The position numbers and the translations under genes are program-made. The notes beneath the pieces were generated by a model. It was given only the letters and a program-made list of their open reading frames with translations, did not search any database and had not been told where the DNA came from. A stretch of 64,000 nt of DNA from Erinaceus europaeus (Eukaryota; Chordata; Mammalia; Eulipotyphla; Erinaceidae): positions 64,133,353-64,197,352 of the forward strand of contig NC_080175.1 of the NCBI RefSeq assembly GCF_950295315.1, given 5' to 3'. Shown piece after piece: positions 24,090-33,832 of this stretch (the first letter of the stretch is position 1; the number at the start of each line of letters is the position of its first letter).

Positions 24090-25001
24090 TTATAAGAGGT
24101 CTTTTAGAACCTCTTTCTGGGCTGGCTTGGTGATGGTTGCCTCCTTTAACTGTTGTTTATCTAAGAAGGTTTTGATCCCTTCATCTAGTTTGAATGAAAG
24201 TCTAGCAGGATATATTATCCTTGGTTGAAACCCTTTTTCATTCAGGGATTGATAGATATCTTGCCATTCCCTTCTGGCTTTTAGAGTTTGAGTGGAGAAG
24301 TCTGCAGATAATCTTATGGGTTTTCCGTTGTATGTGATTTTTTGTTTCTCTCTTGCAGCCTTAGGGATCCTTTCTTTATCCTTACTTCTTCTCATTGTGA
24401 CTATGATATTTCTTGGTCTTTTCAGGTCTGGGTTGATTCTGTTTGGTATTCTCTGGGCCTCTTGAATCTTGATGTCGTTTTTGTTATTCAGGTCTGGGAA
24501 GTTTTTTCTATTATTTCCTCTAGAATGTTTGCTTCCCCTTCCTCTCTTTCTTCCTCTGGCAGGCCAATTATACGAATGTTACTTCTTTTGAGATCATCCC
24601 ATATGTCTCTGTTGTTGTTTTCAGTGTCTCTCAATATCTTTTTAAGCTCTTTCACCTCTTTCTTCATTTTCTCTAATGCATTCTCTGTCTGACTAATTCT
24701 GTTTTGTGCTTCTGTTAGTCTGCTTTCCCTGCCTCAGCTTCTTTCTTCATTACAGCTATTTCAGCTTTCAGTTCTCTAATTGTCTCAAGATAATCAGTAT
24801 TTTGCTTGGGGATTTCAACTGTTGTTTCCCTAATCCTGCAATTCCTTTCCTCCAATGTTGTTTTCATTTTGTGATTAATAAGTTTATTATTGTTTGCATA
24901 CTTTTCTTATCTATGGTTACTTCTAGCTGATTTGTAGTTTCTTCTGGGCTCTTGTCTTCATTCATAGGAGTAGCAGTTTTATTTGTTTTTGATCTACCCA
25001 T
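24090..25001 (-). pseudogene. LINE-1 ORF1 of L1-B (RNA-binding protein), broken
   Basis: Start ATG 25001-24999 (MGRSKTNKTATP...), stop TAA 24092-24090, about 304 codons. The family protein is a trimeric coiled-coil RNA chaperone that coats L1 RNA. The C-terminal block 24395-24090 is open and includes KITYNGKPIRLSADFS and QPRIIYPARLSF, matching the RRM/C-terminal region. The N-terminal half is interrupted by stops. The 59-bp gap to ORF2 is as in other mammalian L1s. Confidence 0.92.
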
Positions 25002-25423
25002 TTTTTTGATTTATGTGTTTCTTTTTTTATGCTCTGCTGTTCCTCAGTTGTTGTGTCTTGAGTACAAGTAACACTGTACTAAATACCTTTATGACAATTG
25101 CACTCATCAACCTCAGGAATTACAGTATCAACTGAAGCAAGTATTGAAGTAGTTTAATTGTTCCCAGTTAGCCAAATAATTTCTCCAGTCTGAGAATAAA
25201 TAGTAACCAAATCCCAGTGAAGAAAGAGAAAAGAAAGAAAGGATAGCAAGAATAGACAGTTATGCAAATCTACTATCCACTGTATATTCTAGGGGTAACA
25301 AGATGGGAACGGGAACTAGAGCAGAGATACACACATAGAGAGTCCACTCTGAGTCAGATTTCTTCCCCCAAATAATTCACAACTTCAGAAAGGCAAAGAA
25401 GAAGGAATAAGTGTATGACAAGA

Positions 25424-25426
<3 letters not shown>

Positions 25427-25455
<29 letters not shown>
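25427..25455. repeat. (AG)n microsatellite in the L1-B 5' UTR
   Basis: A run of AG dinucleotides followed by AAGAGAAAAG-type purine sequence. A second run lies at about 25651-25669. The corresponding parts of L1-C carry only short purine tracts. Confidence 0.9.
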
Positions 25456-26134
25456 CAAGAAAGAGAAAAGAGAAAAGATAAGAAAAAGAGCTGTAATTAA
25501 AGAGCAGTGAAAGGAAATTCCCAAATGTGTATAAGTTAATTCAAAAAAGCACACTGTTTGTTGGTGTGGAGTCTGGGGGCTGTGACTTTGGAAGCTGTAG
25601 GATTAAGGAAGAAGGGATGACAAGAATGAGAAAAAGAAAAAGAAAAAAGAGAGAGAGAGAGAGAGAGAAAATAGAAAGATAAGAAAAAGAACAATCATAA
25701 TAGGGCAGTGAAAGGAAAGGGCTTTTTTTTGTATTTATTTTTAATTATTTAATTAGCTATGCGGGGTGAGGTGGGGGGGTTGGCCACTCAGCAAGAAAAA
25801 AGGCCAGAGGTTTCAAAAGGGTATAGACTTATAATTAATGATATTCCCTGGTTTGACAGGAATTTGGTAAAGAAAAGGACTGGTTGGGGGTGGGTGGGAA
25901 GGAGGTATGCTTGAAAATTAAAAGGAAGAAAAAAATTTTTTTCCCTTTTTTTTATCCCCTTGTTTCCCTACTCTAATTCTTTACCCAAATTAAGTTATAG
26001 TCACCTCCTTGGTGTCACCGCTAGGACCCCTTATTGGCTGGCCTTCTAAAGGCAGAACATCCTACCGTTTCCAGGAGATGTGGTCAGAGCTCAGCCACTA
26101 GCAGCTTCTCAGTCCGCCATCTTCTGGGAACCCC

Positions 26135-26443
26135 CCCATCCCCGAAGCTTTTTTAAAGGATTTCTCAAAGATGAAAACAAGCTCCAAGTCCTTTTGATCC
26201 AATGAGAATTGTACTCAAAGATGTCCTCGGATCTGCCCTCAGGGTTGCAGTGGTCCCCGGAGACTCCCAAGAGAAAGCCCCCGAGCTACAGTGCTCCCTC
26301 CTGGTCCTCTGCCGGCTGCCCAGCAGCGCTCTGCAACTGGCAGAGGAGCCACCTTCCCAGGCCGAGGACAATGCTCCGGCACCTGCCTTGCCTGCCACCG
26401 CGTGGGAAGTCTGGAGCAGCCCGCCGGGTAGTCTGCACCACCT
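26135..26443. other. GC-rich, CpG-containing insert between two L1 5' UTR modules
   Basis: About 309 bp that differs sharply in composition from its surroundings: many CpG and GC-rich words (GGTCCCCGGAGACTCCC, CCGCGTGGG, CAGCCCGCCGGGTAG) in an AT-rich window. It is open in two plus frames (26202-26459, 26209-26469) and one minus frame (26398-26165), which GC-rich DNA often is by chance. I do not recognise the product in any frame. It is absent from L1-C and lies inside the TSD-bounded unit, so it moved with L1-B. Confidence 0.8.
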
Positions 26444-26611
26444 CTACTATAATTCTTAACCCAAATTAAGTTACAGTCACCTCCTTGGTGTCACCACTAG
26501 GACCCCTTATTGACTGGCCTATTAAAGGCAGAAAATCCTACCGTTTCCAGAAGTTGTGATCAGAGCTCAAGCCACTAGCAGCTTCTCAGTCCGCCATCTT
26601 CCGGGAACCCC

Positions 26612-27310
26612 TCTGCAGATAATCTTATGGGTTTTCCCTTGTATGTGACTTTTTGTTTCTCTCTTGCAGCCTTTAGGATCCTTTCTTTATCCTTACTTCT
26701 TCACTTGTGACTATGATGTGTCTTTGTGTTCGGGTCTGGGTTTATTCTGTTTGGTATTCTCTGGGCCTCTTGAATCTTGATGTCCTTTCTGTTATTCAGG
26801 CCTGGGAAGTTTTCTTCTATTATTTCCTCTAGAATGTTTGCTTCCCCTTCCTCTCTTTCTTCCTCTGGCAGGCCAATTACATGAATGTTACTTCTTTTGA
26901 GATTATCCTATATGTCTCTGTTGTTGTTTTCAGTGTCTCTCAATCTCTTTTTAAGCTCTTTAACCTCTTTCTTCGTTTTCTCTAACTCATCCTCTGCCTG
27001 ACTAATTCTGTTTTCTGCTTCTGTTAGTTTGCTTTCCCTTGCCTCAGCTTCTTTCTTCATTACAGCTATTTCAGCTTTCAGTTCTTAATTGCCTCAAGAT
27101 AATCAGTATTTTCCTTGGGGGTCTCAACTGTTGTTTCCCTAATCCTGCCATTCCTTTCCTCCCATGTTGTTTTCATTTCTGTGATCAATAAGTTTATTAT
27201 TGCTTGCATACTTTTCTTATCTATGGTTACTTCTGGCTGATTTGTAGTTTCTTCTGGGCTCCTGTATTTATTCATTGGAGTAGCAGTTTAATTTTTTTTG
27301 ATCTACCCAT
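26612..27310 (-). pseudogene. LINE-1 ORF1 of L1-C, N-terminal part
   Basis: Start ATG 27310-27308. An open block 27275-27078 reads MNKYRSPEETTNQPEVTIDK and on into the region before the coiled coil. The rest is frameshifted. The gene is cut by L1-B at 26612; the C-terminal part is at 18541-18316. Confidence 0.88.
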
Positions 27311-28162
27311 TTTTTTGATTTATTTGTTTCTTTTTTTTTATGCTCTGTTGTTCCTCAGTTGTTGTATCTTGAGTACAGGCAACACTGTACTAAATACCTT
27401 TATGACAATTACACTCACCAACCTCAGAATTTACAGTAGCAACTGAAGTAAGTATTGAAGCAGTTTAATCACTACCAGTTGGCCAAATAATTTCTCCAGT
27501 CCATGAAAGAATAGTAACCAAATCCCAGTGAAGAAGAAAAAGAAAAAAAAAAGGGATAGCAAGAATAGACAGTTATGCAAGTCTACTATCCACTGTATAT
27601 TCTAGGGGTAACAAGAGGGGAAAGGGAACTAGAGCAGAGATACACACATAGAGAGTCCACTCTGAGTCAGAATTCTTCCCCAAAATAATTCCCAAATGTG
27701 TATCAGTTAATTCAAATAAGCACACTGTTTGGTGGTGTGGGGGCTGGGGCCTGTGGCTTTGGGAGCTGTAGGATTAAGGAAGAAAGGATGACAAGGATGA
27801 GAAAAAGAATTAAAAGAAAGAAAGAGAGAAAAAAGAAAAAGAGAAGAAAAGGAACAGTCATAATAGAGCGGTAAAAGGAAAGAGTTTTTTTGATTAATTT
27901 ATTTATTTTTAATTATTTAATTAGCTATGCAGGGTGAGGTGGGGGGGTTGGCTACTTAGAAAGAAAAAAGTCCAGAGGTTTAAGAAGGGTATAGACTTAG
28001 AATGAATGATACTCCCTGGTGGGACAGGAATTTGGTAAAGACAGAAGCTCAGCAGGGGATTCTGCTAGGAGCTGGTCCCCAGGGATTGGTTAGGGGCGAG
28101 GGGTGGAGGGGAGGTGGAGTGCTTAATAATTAAAAGGAAAAAAAATTTTGTTCCCTTTTTTT

Positions 28163-28330
28163 CTACTCTAATTCTTAACCCAAATTAAGTTATAGTCAAC
28201 TCCTTGGTGTAACCGCTAGAATCCCTTATTGACTGGCCTACTAAAGGCAGAAAATCCTACTGTTTCCAGAAGATGTGTTCAGAGCTCAAGCCACTAGCAG
28301 CTTCTCAGTCCGCCATCTTCTGGGAACCCC
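28163..28330 (-). promoter_or_regulatory. 5' terminal promoter module of L1-C
   Basis: Single 168-bp module, very similar to both modules of L1-B, with the YY1-type site at plus-strand CCGCCATCTT 28310-28319. It serves as the reference that shows what L1-B has gained. Confidence 0.85.
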
Positions 28331-30012
28331 AGGGAATATTCTTAATAACTGTTTTGATTTCTTTGTCTGTGATTGGTGCATTTAGCTTTTGTTGTTCTTC
28401 TTGGCTCAGTTTTGCAAGGGCATAAGTTTCTAGGAATTCTTTGATTTCTTCTAGATTCTCTAGCTTGGTGTATAGTTTTTCACAACAGTTTCATATGATT
28501 TTCTAGATCTATTATTATTTTTAATTAATTATTTAATTTTCTCTTTAGTTGCCCTTGTTGTTTTTATTGTGTAGTTATTATTGTTGTTGTTATTGATGTC
28601 ATTGTTGTTGGATAGAACAGACAGAAATGGAGAGAGGAGGGGGAGACTGGAAAGGGGAGAGAAAGATAGTCACCTGAAGACCTGCTTCACGATCTGTGAA
28701 TCGACTCCCCTGCAGGTGGGGATCCGGGGGCTAGAAACAGGATCATTAAGCCAGTCCTTTCACTTTGTACCACCGTGCTTAACCAGCTGCACTACTGCCT
28801 GGTTCCCAATTTTCTGGATTTATGTGGTGGCAGTTGAGATCACTCCTCTATTGTTTACAATTCTATTTATTTGAGTCTTCTCCCCATCCCCTTTCTTTTT
28901 CTGAGTCTGGTTAGAGGTTTGTTAATCTTGTTTAATTTTTCAAAGAACCAACATTTGGCTTCATTGATCTTTTGTATCGTTCTTTTATTTTTGATGTTGT
29001 TTATTTCTCCTCTATTTTTAGTGATTTCTGTCCTTCTGGTTGCTTTGAGGTTCCTTTGTTCCTCTTCTAAGTACTTGAGACTTGCAGTAAAGTAATTTAT
29101 TTTAGCTTTTTCTTGTTCTATAATATGTGATTATATGGCTATAAGTTTCCCTCTCAGTACTCAGTACCCAAATATTTTGATAGTTTTTTATTTTCATTTG
29201 TTTCCAGGAACATTTGAATTTCTTGCTTGAGTGTTTCTCTGTCCCAGCAGTTCTTAAGCAGAATGTTGTTGAGTTTACAAGTTCTGTGACTTTTAGTAAT
29301 TTTCTCTTTGTTGTGAAATGTTAGTTTTATTCCACTGTGGTCTGTGAGGATACATGGGATGATTTCAATGCTCTTGAATTTTTTGATACTGTCTTTGTGG
29401 CCTAACATGTGGTCTATCCTTGTGTATGTTCTGTGTGGATTTGAAATGTGTACTCCAGGTTTTTGGGGTGAAGGACTCTAAAAATTTCCAGGTGGTCTAG
29501 TCTGTCCATCTCTTCATTTAATTCCCTTGTTTGTTGATTTCCAGCTTCATTGACCTAAGTATGAGAGTTGGGTATTAAAATCTCCCACTATTATTGTATT
29601 ATTATTGCTGTATTTTTGTAATTCTTTCAGTAGGTGTTTGATGTATTTAGATGGTCCTTCATTGGGAACATATATGTTAATAATTGTTAAAAACTTCTTG
29701 ATTGAATGACCCTCTAATCATTATGTAATGGCCTTGCCTATCTTTTATTCCTTTATTTAATTTAAAATGTATTGTGTCATAGATGAGAATGGCTTTTCCT
29801 GCCTTTTTTTGTGGTCCATTAGCCTGTAGAATAGGTTTCCATCCCTTCACTTTAAGCCTGTGTTTGTCTTGTTGGGGCCGACGGGATTCTTGCAAGCAGC
29901 ATATGGTTGAGTTGTGTTTTATGATCCATCCTCCCATTCTGTGACTTTTAATGAGTGAGTTTAAGCCATTGACATTTATTGATATTATGCATTTAATGTA
30001 TTGTAGTGCTAT
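28331..30012 (-). pseudogene. LINE-1 ORF2 of L1-D, endonuclease and RT start
   Basis: The start codon position (30012-30010) reads ATA, not ATG. The endonuclease block 29937-29677 includes CCLQES and the DKHRLKVKGWKPILQANGPQ region; 29408-29154 covers the CLTDHSGIKLTF equivalent (ILTDHS, with T for S in the usual SDH). A SINE splits the frame at 28509-28808, and the gene ends at 28331 before the RT catalytic motifs. Confidence 0.9.
28498..28819 (-). mobile_element. tRNA-derived SINE, type 1, inserted in L1-D ORF2
   Basis: Body 28509-28808, minus strand, head at the right (GGGAACCAGGCAGTAGTGCAG), CACCTGAAGACCTGCTTCAC core. TSD ATTTTCTAGAT (28498-28508) and ATTTTCTGGAT (28809-28819), one mismatch; the L1 family has ATTTTCTGGAT here once. 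Confidence 0.93.
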
Positions 30013-30066
30013 TATTCAACAATTTTTTTTTCTGATATATGGCAAGTATTATGGTGATGCTCTTGT

Positions 30067-31004
30067 TTATAAATGGTCCTTTAGAACCTCTTTCAGGGCA
30101 GGCTTGGTGATGGTTGCCTCCTTTAACTGTTGTCTGTCTGAGAAAGTTTTGATGTCTCCATCTAGTTTGAATGATCCTTGGTTGAAAGCCTTTTTCATTT
30201 AGGGTTCAGTAGATACCTTGTCATTCTCTTCTGGCTTTTAGAGTTTTAGTGGAGAAGTCTGCTGATAATCTTATGGGTTTTCCCCTGTATGTGATTTTTT
30301 TGTTTTTCTCTTACAGCCTTTAGGATCCTTTCTTTATGCTTCTTTTCATTGTAACCATGACATGTTTTGGTGTCTTCAGGTCTGGGTTGATTCTGTTTGG
30401 GACTCTCTGAGCCTCTTGAATCTTATTGTCCTTTCTGTTGTTTAGGTCTGGGAAGTTTTTTTTTTTTCTATAATTTCCTCTAAAATGTTTACTTCTCCTT
30501 CCTCTCTTTCTTCCTCTGGAAGGTCAATTATATGAACGTTACTTATTTTGAAATCATCCCATATGTTTCTGTTGTTTATTCACTTTCTCTCAGTCTCTTT
30601 TTGCACTCTTTTACCTCTTTCTTAGTTTTCTCTAGCTCATCCTCTGTCTGGCTAATTCTGTTTTGTACTTCTGTTAGTCTGCTTTCCCTTCTTTCAGTTT
30701 CTTTTTTTAGTTCAGTTATAGTATTAGTTTGTTCTGCTAATTGGCCTTTTAGCTCAGCTATTTCAGCTTTAAATTCTCTAATTACCTCAAGGTAGCTAGT
30801 ATTTTCCTTGAGGGTCTCATCTGCTGTTTCCCTAATTCTGCTAGCCCTTTCCTCCATAGTTGTCTTCATTTCTGTGATTATTAGGTTTATTATTGCTTGC
30901 ATGATTTTCTTATCTATGGTTACTTCTGACTGATTTGGAGTTTCTTCTGGGATTCTTTCTTGATTCATTGTGGTAGCATTTTTTTTAGCTCTTGATTTAA
31001 CCAT
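30067..31004 (-). pseudogene. LINE-1 ORF1 of L1-D with readable coiled coil
   Basis: Start ATG 31004. The first 142 codons (31004-30576) are open: a basic, low-complexity N-terminus (MVKSRAKKNATT), then a long Glu/Lys/Leu-rich heptad pattern (ELKGQLAEQTNTITELKKET) typical of the trimeric ORF1 coiled coil. The C-terminal part is frameshifted, and the stop equivalent is TAA at 30069-30067. This is the best preserved ORF1 N-terminus in the window although it is in the oldest of the three elements. Confidence 0.92.
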
Positions 31005-32230
31005 TTTCTTTTTATTGATGTTTCTTTTTTTAATTTTTCTGTTCTGTCATTCTTCAATTATTGTATGTTCAATACAAGCCACACTATATTAAATACCTTT
31101 ATGGCAAATGTAGTCATCCAACCTCAGAAATTACACAATAGTAACTTAAGCAAAGATTGATGCAGTTCAATCAATACCAGTTAGCCAGACAACAGCACCA
31201 GTCCAAGAAAAAATAGCAACCAAATCCAAAGGAAAAATAGATGGGAAAAAAAATAAAGCAGGAATAGACAATTATGCAAATATACTGTCCACTGTAAATT
31301 CAAGGTATAGCATCAGGAGAAAGGGTATTAGACAAGAGAGACACACAGAGGGAGAGAGTCCACTCTGAGTCAGATTTCTTCCTTCCCAAAATTCACAAAT
31401 AAGTATCAGTGAATACCAAAAGAAAGAGAAAGGAAGAAAATAAGACAAAAGCTAAAAAAATAAATAAATAAAATGAAAAGGAGAAAGGAGAATGGAGGGA
31501 AGAGGTAGAGAGAAATAAGTTTATCTCACACTGGAGATATAGGACATTCAGTCACCTAGCAATGGAGAAAACAACAACACTTAATTTTGGACAACCTGAA
31601 GAAGGAGGGAAAAAAGGGTCACACATATGGAATAATAGTAATAATAAAATAGAATAGAGTATAAAACCCTAACAGTCAGTCTGAAGCTTGGACAGCTCCA
31701 AATTGGTTGCAGGCATCCTGAACAAACAGCCAATTGTAAGAAGTATCCAAAAAAGAAAACAAAAAAAAAAAACCTCCAGGTAGTCTTTTCCAGGCAGGGG
31801 TGGGGTGAGACTCTGATTGGTCAGGTTTTTTGTCATTCAATAGAGCTCCAGCCACTTAGAAAGAGAGAGAGAGAGAGAGACAGAGACAGTGAGAGAGAGA
31901 AGGAAAACAAAAAGAAGAAGCACCCTTGGTGAGCCAGAAATCTTGGGAAAGAAAATAGCTCAGCCAGGGAGCCTGCTAGGATAGGCTATCCCACCCCTGG
32001 GGGCTGGTTCTGGGGTGGGGGGAGGGGGAAGCTTCAGAAATAATAAAAATATTTATTTTCTCTTTCCCCCTGGCCTCCATTTTCTAACCTAAGAGTGGTC
32101 TCACCCTTAGGACCCCTTATTTACCCTCTTGCTGACTTCCCAGTATACTACCTTATCGAGAGAATCCTTGTTCACAAGCTGTTGTTTGTTTGAGCTCATG
32201 CTTGCAAGTCGCCATCTTGGCTCTGCTCCA
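31005..32230 (-). promoter_or_regulatory. 5' UTR of L1-D
   Basis: About 1.2 kb, purine-rich on the plus strand near ORF1, with a GA microsatellite at about 31861-31880 and a GC-richer 5' end. A YY1-type site is at plus-strand GCCATCTTGG 32211-32220. It differs from the L1-B/L1-C 5' end, so at least two 5' UTR types existed in this lineage. Confidence 0.8.
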
Positions 32231-32735
32231 TTTTAATTTATTAATGAAAAAGATAGGAGGAGAGAGAAAGAACCAGATATCTGTTGGTATGCTTCTGGTT
32301 CTGCTTCTGGGATCTCTTCTGTTACATTGCTTGACATTGTGGTCTATTTACATGATCATTCTGTTACATTGGTTTGGTCTCACTCCCCTGCCTCCCGGAG
32401 ATTTGGTGTAGCCCTTGCTAGTTTTGTGCTTCTTCCATCTCCCCGCCCCCTATCCTACATACTTCCTGGGTTCCTGACACTGCCACTGGAGGAGAAAGAT
32501 GCAGGACAGAACTGTGTTGTGATTAGGTGTTGGACTGTTTGCCCGCTCGTAAATAAAGATTAAACTATGTTCTCAGCTCAGCCGTGTGTTTCTGGTCATC
32601 TGTTACCCGCCCGTGAAGCCAGCCCAGAGAAAGCAACAGATATCAGTCTGGTACATGTGCTGCCAGAGATTGAACTCAGGGCCATATGCTTGAGAGTCTA
32701 GGGCCTTAGCCACTGTGCCACCTCCCAGACCACCT
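32231..32735 (-). mobile_element. older SINE split by an LTR
   Basis: Two pieces, 32231-32281 (AATTTATTAATGAAAAAGAT, GAGAGAGAAAGAACCAGATATC) and 32645-32735 (CAGTCTGGTACATGTGCTG, TTGAACTCAGGGCC, CCTTAGCCACTGTGCCACC). They join into one minus-strand tRNA-type SINE once the LTR and one copy of GATATC are removed. The family is the older one also seen at 49788 and 62700. Confidence 0.8.
32276..32644 (+). mobile_element. solo LTR, class II ERV type, with 6-bp TSD
   Basis: LTR 32282-32638 (357 bp), TGTTGGTATGC...AAAGCAACA, flanked by GATATC (32276-32281 and 32639-32644). Polyadenylation signal AATAAA at 32552-32557; the end ACCCGCCCGTGAAGCCAGCCC matches the U5 of the minus-strand LTR at 3210. No internal genes. 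It is inserted in a SINE, so it is younger than that SINE. Confidence 0.93.
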
Positions 32736-32939
32736 GAACCTGCCATGGTGAGTATCTGTCTATCATAGAAAACTACTATATTTGGAAATATATACTAATT
32801 TCATTGGAGACACTATTAAAGAATTAGACTTTCCAAAAGGATCTCTGTTTTTATTAGGCTCTTAATAGCTTCTTTCAGGTAGATGTGGAGAACTGAGTGA
32901 CAGCTGAGTCTCTGTGACTCTTGATTAAAATTGTTATTG

Positions 32940-33471
32940 ACTCAGGCAAAAACTAATAAAGTCATGCACCCTTTGGAATATACCCAAAATAGACCTACTA
33001 GCTATTTCCAAAACGGAGACCCCAAATCTTCATCTGCAATATTCTTGGCTTCAGGCTCATGATTAGTCAACAATTTGTTTGGCTTTATGTGTTAACTCTT
33101 CTTTTAGCCACCAGGTTCCAGATGCTACCATGATGCCAACCAGACTTCTCTAGGCAGATGACCCCACCAATGTGTCATGGAACCCCGCTTCCTCAGAGGC
33201 CTATCTCATTAGGGAAAGAAAGGGACAGGCTGGGAGTATTAATCTACCTGCCAATGTCCAAGTTCAATGGGGAAGTAATTACAGAAGTCATACTTTCCAC
33301 CTTCTGTACCCCATAATGACCCAGGGTCCATACTCACAGAGTGTTATAGAATAGGAAAGCTATCAAGGTAGGTGATGGGATATGGAGTTCTGGTGGTGGG
33401 AATTATATCCATCTTATCCTATGCTCTTGTCCGTGTTTACATTTTATAAATAAAAATTTTTTTTTAAAAAG
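32940..33471 (+). mobile_element. L1 3' end, long subtype, 5'-truncated
   Basis: Plus-strand copy starting at CTCAGGCAAAAACTAATAAAG, through CCTACTAGCTATTTCCAAAA, CACCAGGTTCCAGATGCTACC and ACAGAAGTCATACTTTCCAC, to TTTATAAATAAAAATTTT at the 3' end. It extends into the block that L1-A and L1-B lack, so it is of the long subtype. Confidence 0.88.
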
Positions 33472-33832
33472 TTACCATTGCTTTTTTTTTTTTTTTGCCT
33501 CCAGGGTATTGCTGGGGCTCAGTGCCTGCACCATGAATCCATTGCTCCTGGAGGCCATTTCCCCCCCTCCTATTGCCCTTGTTATAGCCTTGTTGTGGTT
33601 ATTGTTGTTGATGTCTTTCATTGTTGGATAGGACAGAGAAAAATGGAGAGAGAAGGGGAAGACAGAGAGGTGGAAAGAAAGACACCTGCAGACACCTTCA
33701 CAGCCTGTGAAGCGACTCCCCTGCAGGTGGGTAGCCAGAGGCTCAAAGAGAAATCCTTATGCCTGTCCTTGTGCTTTGCTCCACGTGCGCTTAACCCTTG
33801 TGCTACCATCCGAACCTCAATTTACCATTACT
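33472..33832 (-). mobile_element. tRNA-derived SINE, type 1 long form, with TSD
   Basis: Body about 33483-33821, minus strand. It starts with a T run and GCCTCCAGGGTATTGCTGGG (the extra 3' module), then GGACAGAGAAAAATGGAGAG, CTGCAGGTGGGTAGCC and the head GGTAGCACAAGGGTTAAGCG. TSD TTACCATTGCT (33472-33482) and TTACCATTACT (33822-33832). It landed in the A-rich tail of the L1 end just before it. Confidence 0.93.

Larger units (their letters stand above)
18542..26611 (-). mobile_element. full-length LINE-1 copy L1-B, nested in L1-C
   Basis: About 8.07 kb including one SINE. On the minus strand: duplicated 5' UTR module with a GC-rich spacer (26611-25968), remaining 5' UTR to 25002, ORF1 (25001-24090), a 59-bp gap, ORF2 (24030-20227), a 3' UTR of the short subtype and a poly-A tail (T run 18541-18560). 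It is bounded by a perfect 15-bp TSD. All standard L1 parts are present, but both ORFs are broken. The L1 machinery it encodes would nick DNA and reverse transcribe in the nucleus; this copy cannot now do so by itself. Confidence 0.96.
25002..26611 (-). promoter_or_regulatory. 5' UTR/promoter region of L1-B, duplicated terminal module
   Basis: L1 5' UTRs hold an internal pol II promoter. The 5'-most ~168 bp (26611-26444) is repeated at 26134-25968. Both contain AAGATGGCGGACTG near their start (plus-strand CCGCCATCTT at 26591-26600 and 26114-26123), a YY1-type site that in human L1 sets the transcription start (established for human L1; inferred here). Between them is a GC-rich segment, 26135-26443. 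Downstream of the inner module are AG-rich microsatellites (about 25427-25455 and 25651-25669). L1-C has one module only. Confidence 0.85.
26612..28330 (-). mobile_element. LINE-1 copy L1-C, right part (5' end)
   Basis: Continues L1-C from the right TSD of L1-B (26612-26626) through the start of ORF1 and the whole 5' UTR to its 5' terminus at 28330 (GGGGTTCCCAGAAGATGGCGG on the minus strand). One terminal module, 28163-28330. It abuts L1-D directly at 28331. Confidence 0.94.
28331..32230 (-). mobile_element. LINE-1 copy L1-D, 5' half, older
   Basis: Minus-strand L1 from within the ORF2 reverse transcriptase (28331) to its 5' terminus near 32230. It is more diverged than L1-B and L1-C and has a different 5' UTR, ending in plus-strand GTCGCCATCTTGGCTCTGCTCC, whose complement resembles the start of human L1 (GGAG-AGCCAAGATGGC). 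Everything 3' of the RT start is missing at the L1-C junction. A SINE interrupts it at 28509-28808. Confidence 0.92.

Noticed and set aside
20372..24692. Many plus-strand frames of 60-143 codons opposite ORF1 and ORF2 of L1-B
   Set aside because: Antisense shadows of the L1 coding sequence; the same occur opposite L1-A.
26165..26469. Overlapping frames of 77-86 codons in the GC-rich insert as a host gene
   Set aside because: Open in three frames on both strands as expected of GC-rich DNA; no recognised domain and no start or splice context. Kept only as a finding on origin.
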